NCBI RefSeq assembly: GCF_000715075.1
Contig: NC_134094.1
Location: forward strand, 80,119,120 to 80,183,119
Source of the DNA: Nicotiana tabacum
Taxonomy: Eukaryota; Streptophyta; Magnoliopsida; Solanales; Solanaceae
Direction of reading: 5' to 3'
Length of the DNA stretch: 64,000 nucleotides
Shown in pieces: positions 1 through 10,600 of this stretch; the first letter of the stretch is position 1, and the number at the start of each line of letters is the position of its first letter. A model generated the notes under the pieces. That model saw only the letters and a program-made list of their open reading frames with translations. It did no database searches and had not been told where the DNA came from. Both the position numbers and the translations under genes were made by a program.

Positions 1-3000
1 ACTCCAGAAGATGTAATGGGGACTTTGATGAACGACGGCACAATCGATTCCATGAGGTTGAAAATCATTACTCACCTCAAAGCTAATGTATGTATTGCGC
101 GTAAACATGCATCAGCCCCTTATTTCTATGTTGTCATTACATTGATATATATTCTGTGATATTATAGGAAGAACTCAAAAATACCACCATAAAAATGGTT
201 GAACAAAGCAGGGTTCTTAACACCCCTGGTGCTGAAAAGCAGACCAAAAGAGAGCTATTTGATGCACTCCGGCAAGAACTTGAGTAAGTTTGTTATTTTT
301 TCTGTTTTGACTTCTGCATTATCCCAACAAGTTCAATTCGACAATACGAACTGAAATTGAAAGAATCATTTTATTAGGACTTTTGGGAATTTGGACTTGT
401 TAAATCCTCAATATATTTGTTACGACCCGACAACTAGGGAGTAAACCCTAAGCAAGTCTTCTAGGCTATTCATTCAACACCTAAAACGAATAGAGTCTCC
501 CCTATTTCTAGGGCTATCTGGTATATCAGCTAAGGATATGATTTTCCAACATAACAATCAGAAATATCCTTCTAAAAAGCACAACAATCATAATTAGTGT
601 CAACACCAAAATATCAAGTAACGTTACCAATGTTATTCTGCCTCAAAGGGTCAAAACCATTAAACTTTAGAGTACATGGGGCATAACTCTAGAATCAATC
701 TTTACATAATGCTAATAAACAAAATAATCAAAGAGTCTCCACGAAGCAACATGAGCTCACAGAAGGACATCTTCTAAGTGTGCCTATAATTCTCAATTGC
801 CTCGCCTATGTCTTTGTCTAAACAAATGAAAAGAAAAACTAAAAGAGGGGGGTGAGTTCACCGGCTTAATGAGTCGTTACCTAATCATTGGATCAGGGAT
901 ATGCTATTTCAAAAATACAAGTAAAGCACATAACTATGTACAATAGCTATTACAAGTACATTAGTGATACTCTCATTAGTGTTCACTCGTAAAATAGAAC
1001 TATGATTCATTATGGTCTTTTAACCAAGTAACAACGCCTCTAATCCCTGAGCAGATAGGGACCCTAGTATGCTACCAACCCGAATGTCCAAACTGGCTGA
1101 ATACAAATAAGCTCCATCATACGGATGAGCAAGTCAATCTGTTTGTGTTTTAGTTTAGATACGTACTCTTATTTTGTACGACAAGTACAAGCTCATGCCT
1201 TCGCCAGATACAGAATCTGATACTTTTCAATACGTATGGGTAAGTGTCAGATCCGTATCTAGCTAAGGCTTGAGCCTGTACTTGTGATATGATGAGAGTA
1301 TGTATTTGAATTGTATTGCTCACTCGTCTGGTGGAGCTTGTTTGTATCCACAACCTAATAGGGTTGGCAGCGTACCAAGGTCTGCAACCTCTTGGGGTTA
1401 GGGAAGTAGTTACTTGGTTAAAAGACACATAACGAGCCATAGTTCTGTGCTACCAGTGAGCGGTGAGAGCTTTTTTTTTCTTCCTTTGTGCATAACCTAG
1501 AAATCCTCGAGGGCTCGTGGTGCATTGTTCAAAACTCGATAGATAATGGGTCATCCCCTCTATTGTTCTCCACTTAAATACCAGGCTTTTATTTGCAGTA
1601 TGGTTCGACCCCGTGACGTGTGCATAACCCACCACACACTTGCTGCACTCTTTTCACTAGACCAAGACCTGGGGGCGTGAGCAACATTGAGAGTATTATA
1701 AATGTACATGTAATAGCTATTGTACTTAATTATGTGTATTTTTGAAGTAGCATATCCCCAGTCGGGCTTTTGATTGGGTAACTACTCACTTAGTTAGTGG
1801 ACTCACCCCTCTTTTTTACTTTTTCTTTTCTTTTCTCTGCAGCTTTCTTACTGTAATACACAAACCATCAGTTTTCTATTGGGTACCAACAAAAGGGAAA
1901 TGAAAGTCTAGATATAATGTTTGTTGATAGCCTGTAGGACTCAATTGGTTTCACTAAAAAGAGCTTCTGCCCCCGACCCCTTCTGTTTGGGACTTGTGCA
2001 TTGCTTATAAGCTACTGAAGTTGTCTAGCATATAGTATCTCTCTCCAACCTTTATCAACCAAGGAATCAATGGAAAATTGTTGGATGATTCTTAGTAGCT
2101 TAACATTTGATTCTGGTTGAGAAAAAAGCTTATGTGATGACTTTAAAGTTTCTGACATATGCATGCTTATTTGTCAAAAGAGAAATGGAGGGAGAAAATT
2201 CTTATATTGCATTACATGAACAACATAAAGGAGTTTAGATTACAAAAAAAAAAAAAAGAGTTTAGACTACGTGAAATGAGGAGTTACCAAATAAGAAAAA
2301 CTATCTGATATGTGAGTTTGTTAATTGTGATAGAATTAGAAAAATATTATATCTATTAACTTAACACTTACAAAAATCTAGAACATCCTATTATATGATT
2401 GCATTAATTCTCTTGACTTTCAGTATGCCTCCTAAAATTCAGGGTAGTGAAACTATGTGAGCTTGTAAATTAAAACTAGAAGTCAGTCGAGCATGCGGAG
2501 AAAGTAACTGTTTGATGACCTACTATTGGTGATTGGATAATGATGGAATAGCTGACCGGAAATGTTGTGATTGTTGATTGCATAGCGAGATGGTGTTTGG
2601 TGGATATTGAGGTGCCGCTTGACGGCGATGTGACACTGATTGGCAGAGATATGTTGTTGGACCGCCAACATGGTTGATTGGACAAGTATGGATTGTTGAC
2701 TTGACAAGTGAATAAACATATACTGGCATACTACTAACTTAAATAGGCTAGCAGTAAAATACTGACATGACATGTTATCTGTTGCAAAATTGATGTGTCA
2801 GTACATGACACATCCTATGGAAACAATGGCCATAATTGTGAACGGTGATGCCAGAACGAACATTTGGAAAAGAGTTGTGTCATTTGAATGGTCATCCAAA
2901 GACACGAGAGTAGTAAAATTAAGAATGAGAAGCTTTAGTTGGACAAGTCATAAAGCCACCTGCTTGCATGCGGAAACTACTTAAGTCTGTACCTAGATCA

Positions 3001-5644
3001 CAGAGGTTTTGAGGCCATGCAAAAAGAGAAGTGAAAGAGAAAACTCTTATATTTGATCGACTGGTTGACCAAGGTTTTGGAAAATTTGAAATGATTTTAT
3101 TTGAAATACCTTTGTTTATAACTGGGAAATCCCGTGGGTTATTTGGCTGCTCCCTAGTTGGCGCACAGGTTCTGTCGAGAGAGCAGGGGCAACCCGCCCG
3201 TTTTGCCCTATTCTCAGTTAAACATCAGAATTTGGTTATGAAGAAGGTTCGAACTCGGGAAGTGTTCACAAGACATCTCGCTCTGTTACTTCCTTACTGT
3301 TGAACCAAAGCCTTGACAGCTAAAAAAATACCATTTTTGAAGATTCAAGGTGTTTGTCCTTGGAAAAGATAAGTGATTATGAGTAATAGTCGAAACAATT
3401 TTTCTACTGCAAGAAGGAAGGAAAAACATGTAGCTTCTCCTTCAAAGCAGAAAAGTATTTTATTTGGAATAAAAAACCCTTATTAGAAATTTATATTGTT
3501 CAAACTATCACTCCTTAAGTTGACTCATCTGTGATAAATTAAAACAACCTCAACTAAAGTCTCTCCTAATGAATATATCAAGTTGTTATTTCTTTAAATA
3601 ACAATAATGGTAAAGTGAATCTTTTCATGTTCTTTTGTTTGTAAAAAAATTGACATTCAAAAAACCTTTTTGAAAGATTGGCCTAACACAAATTGTTGGT
3701 AAAAGCACTTCTCAGATGATTTGGCAAAATACAAACTGCTATTCTCCTGAAGTATTTCTTTGAATACTATTTGAAAAGAATTCACTTAAGAATAAGTTCT
3801 TTATCAAAAAGTTATTTAACAATAAGTAAATTTTGAAAGTTTGACCAAACTGGTCCTAAATTAAGAGAGGAGTTCAGATTAGTTGATAATAGGAAAGCTT
3901 AGACTACATTAATCAAGGAGAGTTATTAAATGAAACGAATTATCTAAATAGGAGATTCCTAATTGTGCAAGAAAGTAAGAATATTCTGTACGATTAATCT
4001 TAACAAATAGAAAGATCTCAAAACATTCTGACATTGAATTGCATTGATTGTCGACTTTCAACACAGCCCTGAAATATAGTTTGTAAACCTAAATTTGAAA
4101 GTCAAGTCAAGCATGCTGAAAGAAGTACTTACCATTAGATGGCTTAACCAGTTAAACTGATGATTTCTTGACTTTCACTACGTTTGCTCACATAAAAACT
4201 TGGGGTTTTGACTGGCTTGCATAATCTTCTTAGAAGATTGAATTGAATTATATTAGGGGAAAAATATATCTTATTATACTTATAATATGTGGTCCATATA
4301 GTAAGTAATGTGTCTGATCAAGTTTCTCCCCTTGTGTATGGTCGGTTAGTTCCGGGTGTGTCCGATTAGGTTTAGGATGAAACCTGGAAATCAATGAGTA
4401 TTTGTTTTACTTATACTATTTTGGTTGAGACAATCCTCAAGTACGGGGTATTGAGATTGAGGATTCATAAATCTGAGCCCAACTAGCTTGGGATTGGTGC
4501 ATACTTTTTGTTGTACACTATTTTGGTTGAGGGTCAGAAATATCTACATTAGTACATGTCATTGTGGGTTTATTGTGCATTAATCTATAGGAAGATTAAA
4601 AAATGATCAAAATATAAATCTAGAGGAAGAGCAAAAAGGCACTTCAAGGAAGTCCCTTGACCTTGTGTTACATCTCAGTTAAGTGTTTGATTGGTTGTAT
4701 TTGTGCTGTAGTATTGAAGTTTTTAAATAGATGGATTTGGGATCTTGATATTAGACGTCTGCTGTGGGCTGTTGGAGATTCTGGTGCTTTATAATTAGAG
4801 CTTGAAAATTCTATGATCTTAATCAACGTTGTCCATTGTTGCCAGAATATTTGGTACTGGTAGGAAACTGAATCTTGTCCAATATCCAAGTTTGTCAGAT
4901 CTATTCTGCTCCTATAGTTTTTACCAGGACTTGTAGATGCTCATGCACCCTGCTTAGGATGTGATGCTGAAAATTCCTACGTGCTTGCTTCTGCTTTGCT
5001 TAATATATTCTAAAATTATGCCCACAACATCTTACCTACGTCATCTCATTTGAGAATCTACCAATTTTCAGCTGCAGAAAATCAGTGTGTCAATGCCTTT
5101 TTTCCTATTTTAAATGCTTCAGACCTTGCTGAAAACAGATGGTCACTATTCTCATTTGAGTCAATGTTAAGATTAGGAGGCAAAGAATAAGTGCTTGTCT
5201 CATGAAATCGTCTTTCTTTTTGGTTGCCTTTATTTGCTTTTTTATCTCTGCTTGCCCTATTTTTCCTGTAGGACTTCAGTGCTTGAGAAAGCTTCTAAAT
5301 CAGTTTGGGAGCTTATTTTGGATAACAATGGGATAGGGAAGGAAATAAGTGAAACTGTTGAACAAGTATTCTGTCGGTTGAGTGGAAGAGAACCACCATT
5401 ATTTGTGTCGGATTTTGGACCTCAACCAGAGAAAGAGAAAGAGAAAAAGAGTGGGCAAGACAGGCAGAAAGAGGAAAGCCGGGAAACTGGAAAAGATAAT
5501 TCTGAATCTGCAGCAAAGAAGAGAAAAATGAATACAGAAGAGGGGATTGATGAAGCCGCTAGCAAATCTAGTGACAAATCAACCTCATCAGATGATTCTA
5601 GTAAAATGCTGCCACCAAATGCAAAAAGTCAACACACTTCGTGA
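1..5644 (+). CDS. SHG1/BOD1-like nuclear protein, 3' part of gene (last three exons)
   Basis: Three exons join in frame: 1-87, 168-283 and 5272-5644 (stop TGA 5642-5644). Both introns have GT-AG ends, and the 5' part of the gene lies left of the window. The visible 191 residues begin TPEDVMGTLMNDGTID. Two helical segments have an xFDxLR-type pattern (GTIDSMRLKI and ELFDALRQEL), followed by a VLEKASKSVWELI helix and an ETVEQVFCRLSG helix. This pattern recalls the SHG1/BOD1 domain of COMPASS-type histone methyltransferase subunits, but that is recognition by pattern, not by search. The tail (about 85 residues) is charged, Lys/Glu/Ser rich, with a probable nuclear localisation signal (KKRKM), so a nuclear location is likely. 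The last intron is 4,988 bp and full of repeats. The reading frame is intact across all junctions, so I judge the gene functional. Confidence 0.72.
825..1840. repeat. Large imperfect inverted repeat (foldback) in intron
   Basis: Left arm about 825-1223 and right arm about 1244-1840 are reverse complements of each other over nearly their whole length, with a loop of about 20 bases near 1234. Matching landmarks are the GAGGGGGGTGAG near 846 against CTCACCCCTC near 1803, and the TTTTAACCAAGTAAC at 1018 against GTTACTTGGTTAAAAG at 1408. Another is the ATACGTACTCTTATTTTG at 1159 against its partner near 1290. The right arm is longer only because a SINE sits in it (1471-1677). It lies in the sense orientation within the last intron of the flanking gene, so the pre-mRNA could fold into a long hairpin. 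Confidence 0.85.
1471..1677 (-). mobile_element. tRNA-derived SINE (SolS-type) in hairpin arm
   Basis: Read on the - strand it starts at the GCCCCCAGGTCTTGGTCTAG box-A-like head, has a GGGTCGAACC box-B-like motif, and ends in a run of A (T run 1471-1479 on +). Internal sequence matches the + strand SINE at 22261-22448, including AAAAGCCTGGTATTTAAGTGG and GATTTCTAGGTTAT. Short GTGAG-type repeats flank it (1463-1470 and 1678-1683), a possible target duplication. Its insertion interrupts only the right arm of the inverted repeat, so it came after the inversion. Confidence 0.75.
2225..2540. repeat. Diverged direct duplication, copy 1
   Basis: This stretch resembles 3860-4150 in the same orientation. 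Shared order: a GAGTTTAGA-type start, then a TAACTTAACA/TAATCTTAACA block. Next come a GATTGCATTAATTCTC/GATTGCATTGATTGTC block and GACTTTCA, and then GTCAGTCGAGCATGC/GTCAAGTCAAGCATGC. The copies differ by many substitutions and small indels. The intervening 1.3 kb is unique apart from a possible SINE. No coding function is seen. Confidence 0.6.
3115..3315 (-). mobile_element. Possible old tRNA-derived SINE
   Basis: On the - strand there is a GAGTTCGAACC B-box (+ strand 3245-3256 region) about 50 bases after a TTTGGTTCAACAGTAAGGA head. The head would be the degenerate A-box region. The rest runs into a GC-richer body than the surrounding intron. No poly(A) or target duplication is clear. It could be a degraded tRNA pseudogene or another SINE family. 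Confidence 0.4.
3860..4150. repeat. Diverged direct duplication, copy 2
   Basis: Partner of 2225-2540, same orientation, in the same intron. The best-conserved part is at 4045-4130, where GCATTGATTGTCGACTTTC and TCAAGTCAAGCATGCTGAAAG align with the first copy. The remainder of the intron, 4151-5271, shows no recognised element. Confidence 0.6.
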
Positions 5645-7696
5645 ATCGGCTCCATTGTCTTATCCATCTTTTTTCATCTTTTACACCAGTACTGCTTCTT
5701 CTACATATTTAACTTGTAACATGGTCTGTTAATACTAAAATTAGAACTTTTCACTAGGTGTTAGGTTCTTTGAAATCTATGTAGCTGTATCAGTTCAAAA
5801 ATTGATTACTGGGCTTCCAGAATGAGCATTGCTTTACGTTTCAGTAGCGTGGAATATCTAGAACGCTCTTCTTTTGGGTTGGAGTTGGAGGATGTCAGTT
5901 TCTTTCATTTACAACTACAAAATCTGTTGTTCCCGGGCTTCCACTAACTGGACACTCTTCTTTTGCGTTGGAGATGTGGGGACCAAGTTTTTCTTTTAGC
6001 TCTTCACCACTCTGTTAGATACAAATTAAATTTGCTTTTAGCCACACTGTGAAATAATTTTAAATTCAGCCATCTAAAAACCTCAAAGGGTGAAATTATT
6101 GTCATGACCAAACCCATGGCATGTATTGTCTGCTTTGGTCCAACAGACCTCACAGATTTTTCCCTTGGGCTACGCTATCATCGAGCCCAAAAACGCGAAA
6201 CTTTGGTTGTGCCTTATAAAGCTCTTCCTTTTTTCTCCCATTCGGATATGAGATTTGCACCCTTTCTTCGTAAGCTTGCCAACCTAGAAACCTGCCAGTC
6301 TGCAGCCTACTGCTGATCAGAAACACGATATAGCATGCTGTCCCTTAGAGGACGCCTTTGAGTTAATGCTGCTATTTACTTCACTTTGGTACTTTGCGTG
6401 TATCTAGGGTATGCATTTAGCTGGTAAAAATGATGCTATCCTTCTAAACATTTAGGCCCTTCTGAACAGTTGAGCTTTCTGTGTACAGTTTTGCTGCAAA
6501 CATCTACGAGTCCAAACCTAGTAGATGAGTGATAAACAAGTCATTCCTAGAGTTGCTCTTTATAATGTCAGTGATGTCTTTCAATACCAAGTTTATTTTA
6601 AAGAAGAAACACTTCTAGCATTTTACTTTTGTTTATTTTTATTTTATTTTATACTTTAGTATTTTGGTTCAGCTGAAGTTTGCTGAAGAGAATGAAAGTT
6701 TTGACTTCATCGGTACCAAATATCGGCATCGACAGGAGTTGATTATTTTTCTGGTTAATGCATAAGAGGGAGAACCATATAATAGTGGAGATATCAATAA
6801 GAATGCCAAGAGTCACTCTCGTAAGAAGAGGCGTAACTTGTTGAATTACGTCACGCCTGAGAAGTTGCATTTTTTTTTCTTCTAATTGTTTACTTTAACT
6901 TAAAACCCCCAAAAAAAAAAAAGAATCATGGATCAAAAGGGCCTGATGTGGTAGCTTCTTTTTTTTTTCTTTTTCTTTTCCTTTATTTCATTTTTAAAAT
7001 GTTTGAATGAAACAAAATATCTTCGATGTTTTTCAATGACCATTACATACCGATCCTCGGCTTCTAAATTATCGCCCTGCCATTGCTGTGGGAAATTTTG
7101 CAGGATCAGTGAACATAGTTTGGACATCATGACGAGTACAACAAGTGTTTATTTTTTGATGGAGCAACCAAAATGTCCACCTTTCTTTTGTAGGGAATTT
7201 GATTCTCGACACTGCACTCAGCAAGCTAGTATTTTGAAGACGAAAACTGCCCGTGACTAAGAAAGAGTCCACACACACCACAATGTATCTTCGTTGTTCT
7301 GTCTCTTCCTTCCTTTTTCCCTTCTTTCATCTTTCTTTGCCTGTAAGAAAATAAAGATGCCAAGAAGTCATCAATCCATATCCAAGAAACAGTGACGGCC
7401 GAGGGTCTACTATATAGAAGCTAAAGCAAATTTAAGAGACTTCCCTTTCGTCAAATCTTACCTTCATTCTTGGCAAAAGGGAAAATCCATGTCCTTGAGA
7501 TTTATGAATTATATGATACAATGGTGAAAAAATCAAGGCTGCTTGTTCGACATTGATGTGCACATGGAAATATGAAATAAGGAGCAAAAAAAACTACATC
7601 TCCGGGCATAAGGTCCAGAATGAATGAGATGGCAAACTCAGCCTACAGGTGGACAGTTTGTCACCAAAACAACTTGAATAATCTGTACTCTGCCTA
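5645..7696. other. Convergent intergenic region, two 3' UTRs
   Basis: The + gene stops at 5644 and the - strand Lon gene stops at 7697, so both transcripts end in these 2 kb. I see no gene here. Small open frames lack family resemblance and codon structure. A short local duplication occurs: CTCTTCTTTTGGGTTGGAG near 5866 and CTCTTCTTTTGCGTTGGAG near 5956. A+T-rich runs (6871-6990) may be old retroposon tails. No canonical AATAAA could be assigned with confidence on either strand. Confidence 0.5.
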
Positions 7697-10600
7697 TCAA
7701 AATGCCAAATCAAATATTTGCTTGTAGTCATCCACAAAGTGTACATCAAGGCCTTCCTTGACATTAGGAGCAAGCTCGTCAAAATCTCTGCGATTGGCTG
7801 AAGGGAATATTATAGTTTTCACATCACTTCTTCGCGCTGCTATGGCTTTCTCCTTGACCTATTATTGAACCAAAAGGTAAAGCTTTTGTAAAATCAAGAA
7901 AGGAACCCAACACTGGTTGGGTCAAAAAGAAAAGACCACTCTTATTATGCTTACATGCGCATGCATGTAACACATACAGACACAGGAAATAATTAAAGCA
8001 TAAAGAACATTAAAGACAAAATCAACGAAAAATAAAAAGAAAACATGATAGATGATCAGACACAAAAGCTGCATGAAATTATAAGGAGAGGTGTAAGAAT
8101 TGTTAACATACCCCGCCGATAGGAAGAATTTTGCCAGTTAGCGTGACTTCCCCTGTCATTGCCAGGTCCTTTTTAACAGGCTTTTTCATGGCAAGAGACA
8201 ACAAGGACGTTATCATAGTACAACCAGCACTAGGGCCATCCTTGGGGGTAGCACCTGCAGGAACATGAAGATGAAGCTTACTATTTGCAAAGAATTGGTT
8301 ATCAGGCTCCTTTTCCAGCAAAATGGTCCTGGCAACCGTATGGGCAATTTGGGCACTTTCTTTCATAACGTCGCCTAGTTGTCCTGTTACATTGAGAGCC
8401 CCTTTCCCTTCTCCTTGCTCCACCAGAGATGTTTCTATATAGAGTGTTGAGCCACCCATTGAAGTCCAAGCAAGACCCATCACAACTCCAACTGGTGTCT
8501 GATCGTATATGCGCTCCGCATGGAAAACAGGTTTGCCAACATAATCAGCTAGGTTTGGCGAGTCAACAACCACTTTATTTACTGTTTTACTCGCTTCACT
8601 TTCTGTTGCTTTCTCAGTTTCTTGAGTATCCTGTTAAGATCACAACCACTCAGAACCAAAATTCAGTTGCAAGGACACAATAGCATTAAATTAAACGCAG
8701 ATAAATATGTAAACATAAAATCATGCAATGTCAAGGAAAATATAAGGACGTTATTCATTAGCAGCTTAACATCAAACATATCAAAATGTGTGTGCGCGCG
8801 CTAGATTATAACAAGTGAGTTAACATTTGGCACAACTTCTTAAAACAAATTTGACTATCAAGTCTAATTAGCCAGACTAAAGAAACCCCTCCATCCCAAA
8901 GAATTTGATTTTAACTGATTACAGTGTATGATAACAACAACAACCCAATATAATCCCACTAGTGGGGTCTGGGGAGGGTAGTGTGTACGCAGACCTTACC
9001 CCTACCCTGAGGTAGAGAGGTTGTATCCGATAGACCCTCGGCTCCCTCCCTCCAAGAACTCACCACCTTGCTCTTGGGGTGACTCGAACTCACAACCTCT
9101 TGGTTGGAAGTGGAGGGTGCTCACCACTAGAGCAACCCACTCTTGTCTTACAGTCTGATATAAATGCAAATTATGCATAGATACCTTTTTAAGATACAGG
9201 GGGGACTTAGCGTAGAAAATGAATACCAAGCGCTTCCCTTGCTTGTTCTTAGTTAACATTTCAAAAGAAAGTGCTTCCCCTGCTTGTTTGGTGTTATATT
9301 GCCAGATAAATGATTTCTTACATTCATTTGTTAACCATATTTAATCCAACATGTGACAGTAAGACAAGTTGTAAAAAGACACTTCTGTGCCTACAAAACT
9401 ACCTATTACACTGCATCTTGTATTTTTATTTTGAGCATAGATAAAACTTAGAAGCATTAAAATACATTGTAGCATACATAGTTACAACTGGCAAGAATCA
9501 CCTGAAGTACTAAACATTATAATTTTGCTTTTTAATGTTTTTCATTTACCTGTAAACAAGCATCTTCATTAGCAGATTTCTGTGTTTGATTCACTGGTGC
9601 TCCCTGTGCTTCAGCTTCAGCATTATTTTCAGAGGCCTTGTCATCATTGCTACCGTTTGCGGACTCAGCTCCAGCTTGAATTTCTTCCTTAGACTTGATT
9701 TCGTCTGATAGATGGATAGATTCTGCTTCTACCTCACCTACCTCTGCATTCTGAGGCTCAATCTCTCCATCTTCCCTGACAAGCTTTAGAGCTATCTGAA
9801 AAGCAAGAACAGGATGTGCAAAGTATCAGAGCATGAAAACGATTCAAAGTGTTCGTATTGGATTTCATGAAATAACCATCAGTTTTCATCAAAAGTTGAC
9901 TAGGTACGAGACTCGAGACAATTTCATCATAGATGTATTATACAAAAGAGGACAGGTCACAGAACCTTGCGATAAATCTTTTCAATCTGCTTCTGCAGAT
10001 TGCGTACACCAGCTTCTCTGCAGTAATTTTCTATTAAAGCAAGAAGAGCTGAATTGGTCACTTCAACCTGAAATAAAGAATTCATGAAGCCAATAAAATT
10101 AGCTTATTGCAAGTAACGCTTCAGTGTAACTTGTGAAATATTTAGAAAAACAACATCAAGGCATCAATTGAAAGTCTTCCTATAACCACATATACTAACT
10201 GCCAGGATGGTTATACGTGTTGAAATATTTAAACCAAACATCAACCATTCAAGGCTTTGAATTGCAATCAATTGCTAACATAAATCATGCACACTTAATT
10301 TTCCGGCTTGATATCACATCTCTGCATCTGAGAAACGGCCCTCAGCATGTTAAAAGCCTGAGAGACAGAGAGATGACATATACATGGGCTCAAACGTTGC
10401 ATCTCTTCAACTTGATTACATATCAACTCGAGTAATTTTACAGGAGCATTAGGGAGTTAACATTTCCCGAGAAATGGTACCCAAAGCTCTACCCTCGTCC
10501 TGTCATACATTTGCCATTAGATAAGCATAACGCCACTACTATGTCATGAAAAAGTACCAACAGCCTACAAGATACTTCAAAAATTAGAACTGCTCCTATC

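Noticed and set aside
1150..1440. 96-residue open frame in the intron
   Set aside because: Lies wholly inside the inverted repeat and has no protein family features.
6104..6316. 70-residue open frame between the two genes
   Set aside because: No start context, family motif or splice support; probably part of a 3' UTR or old repeat.
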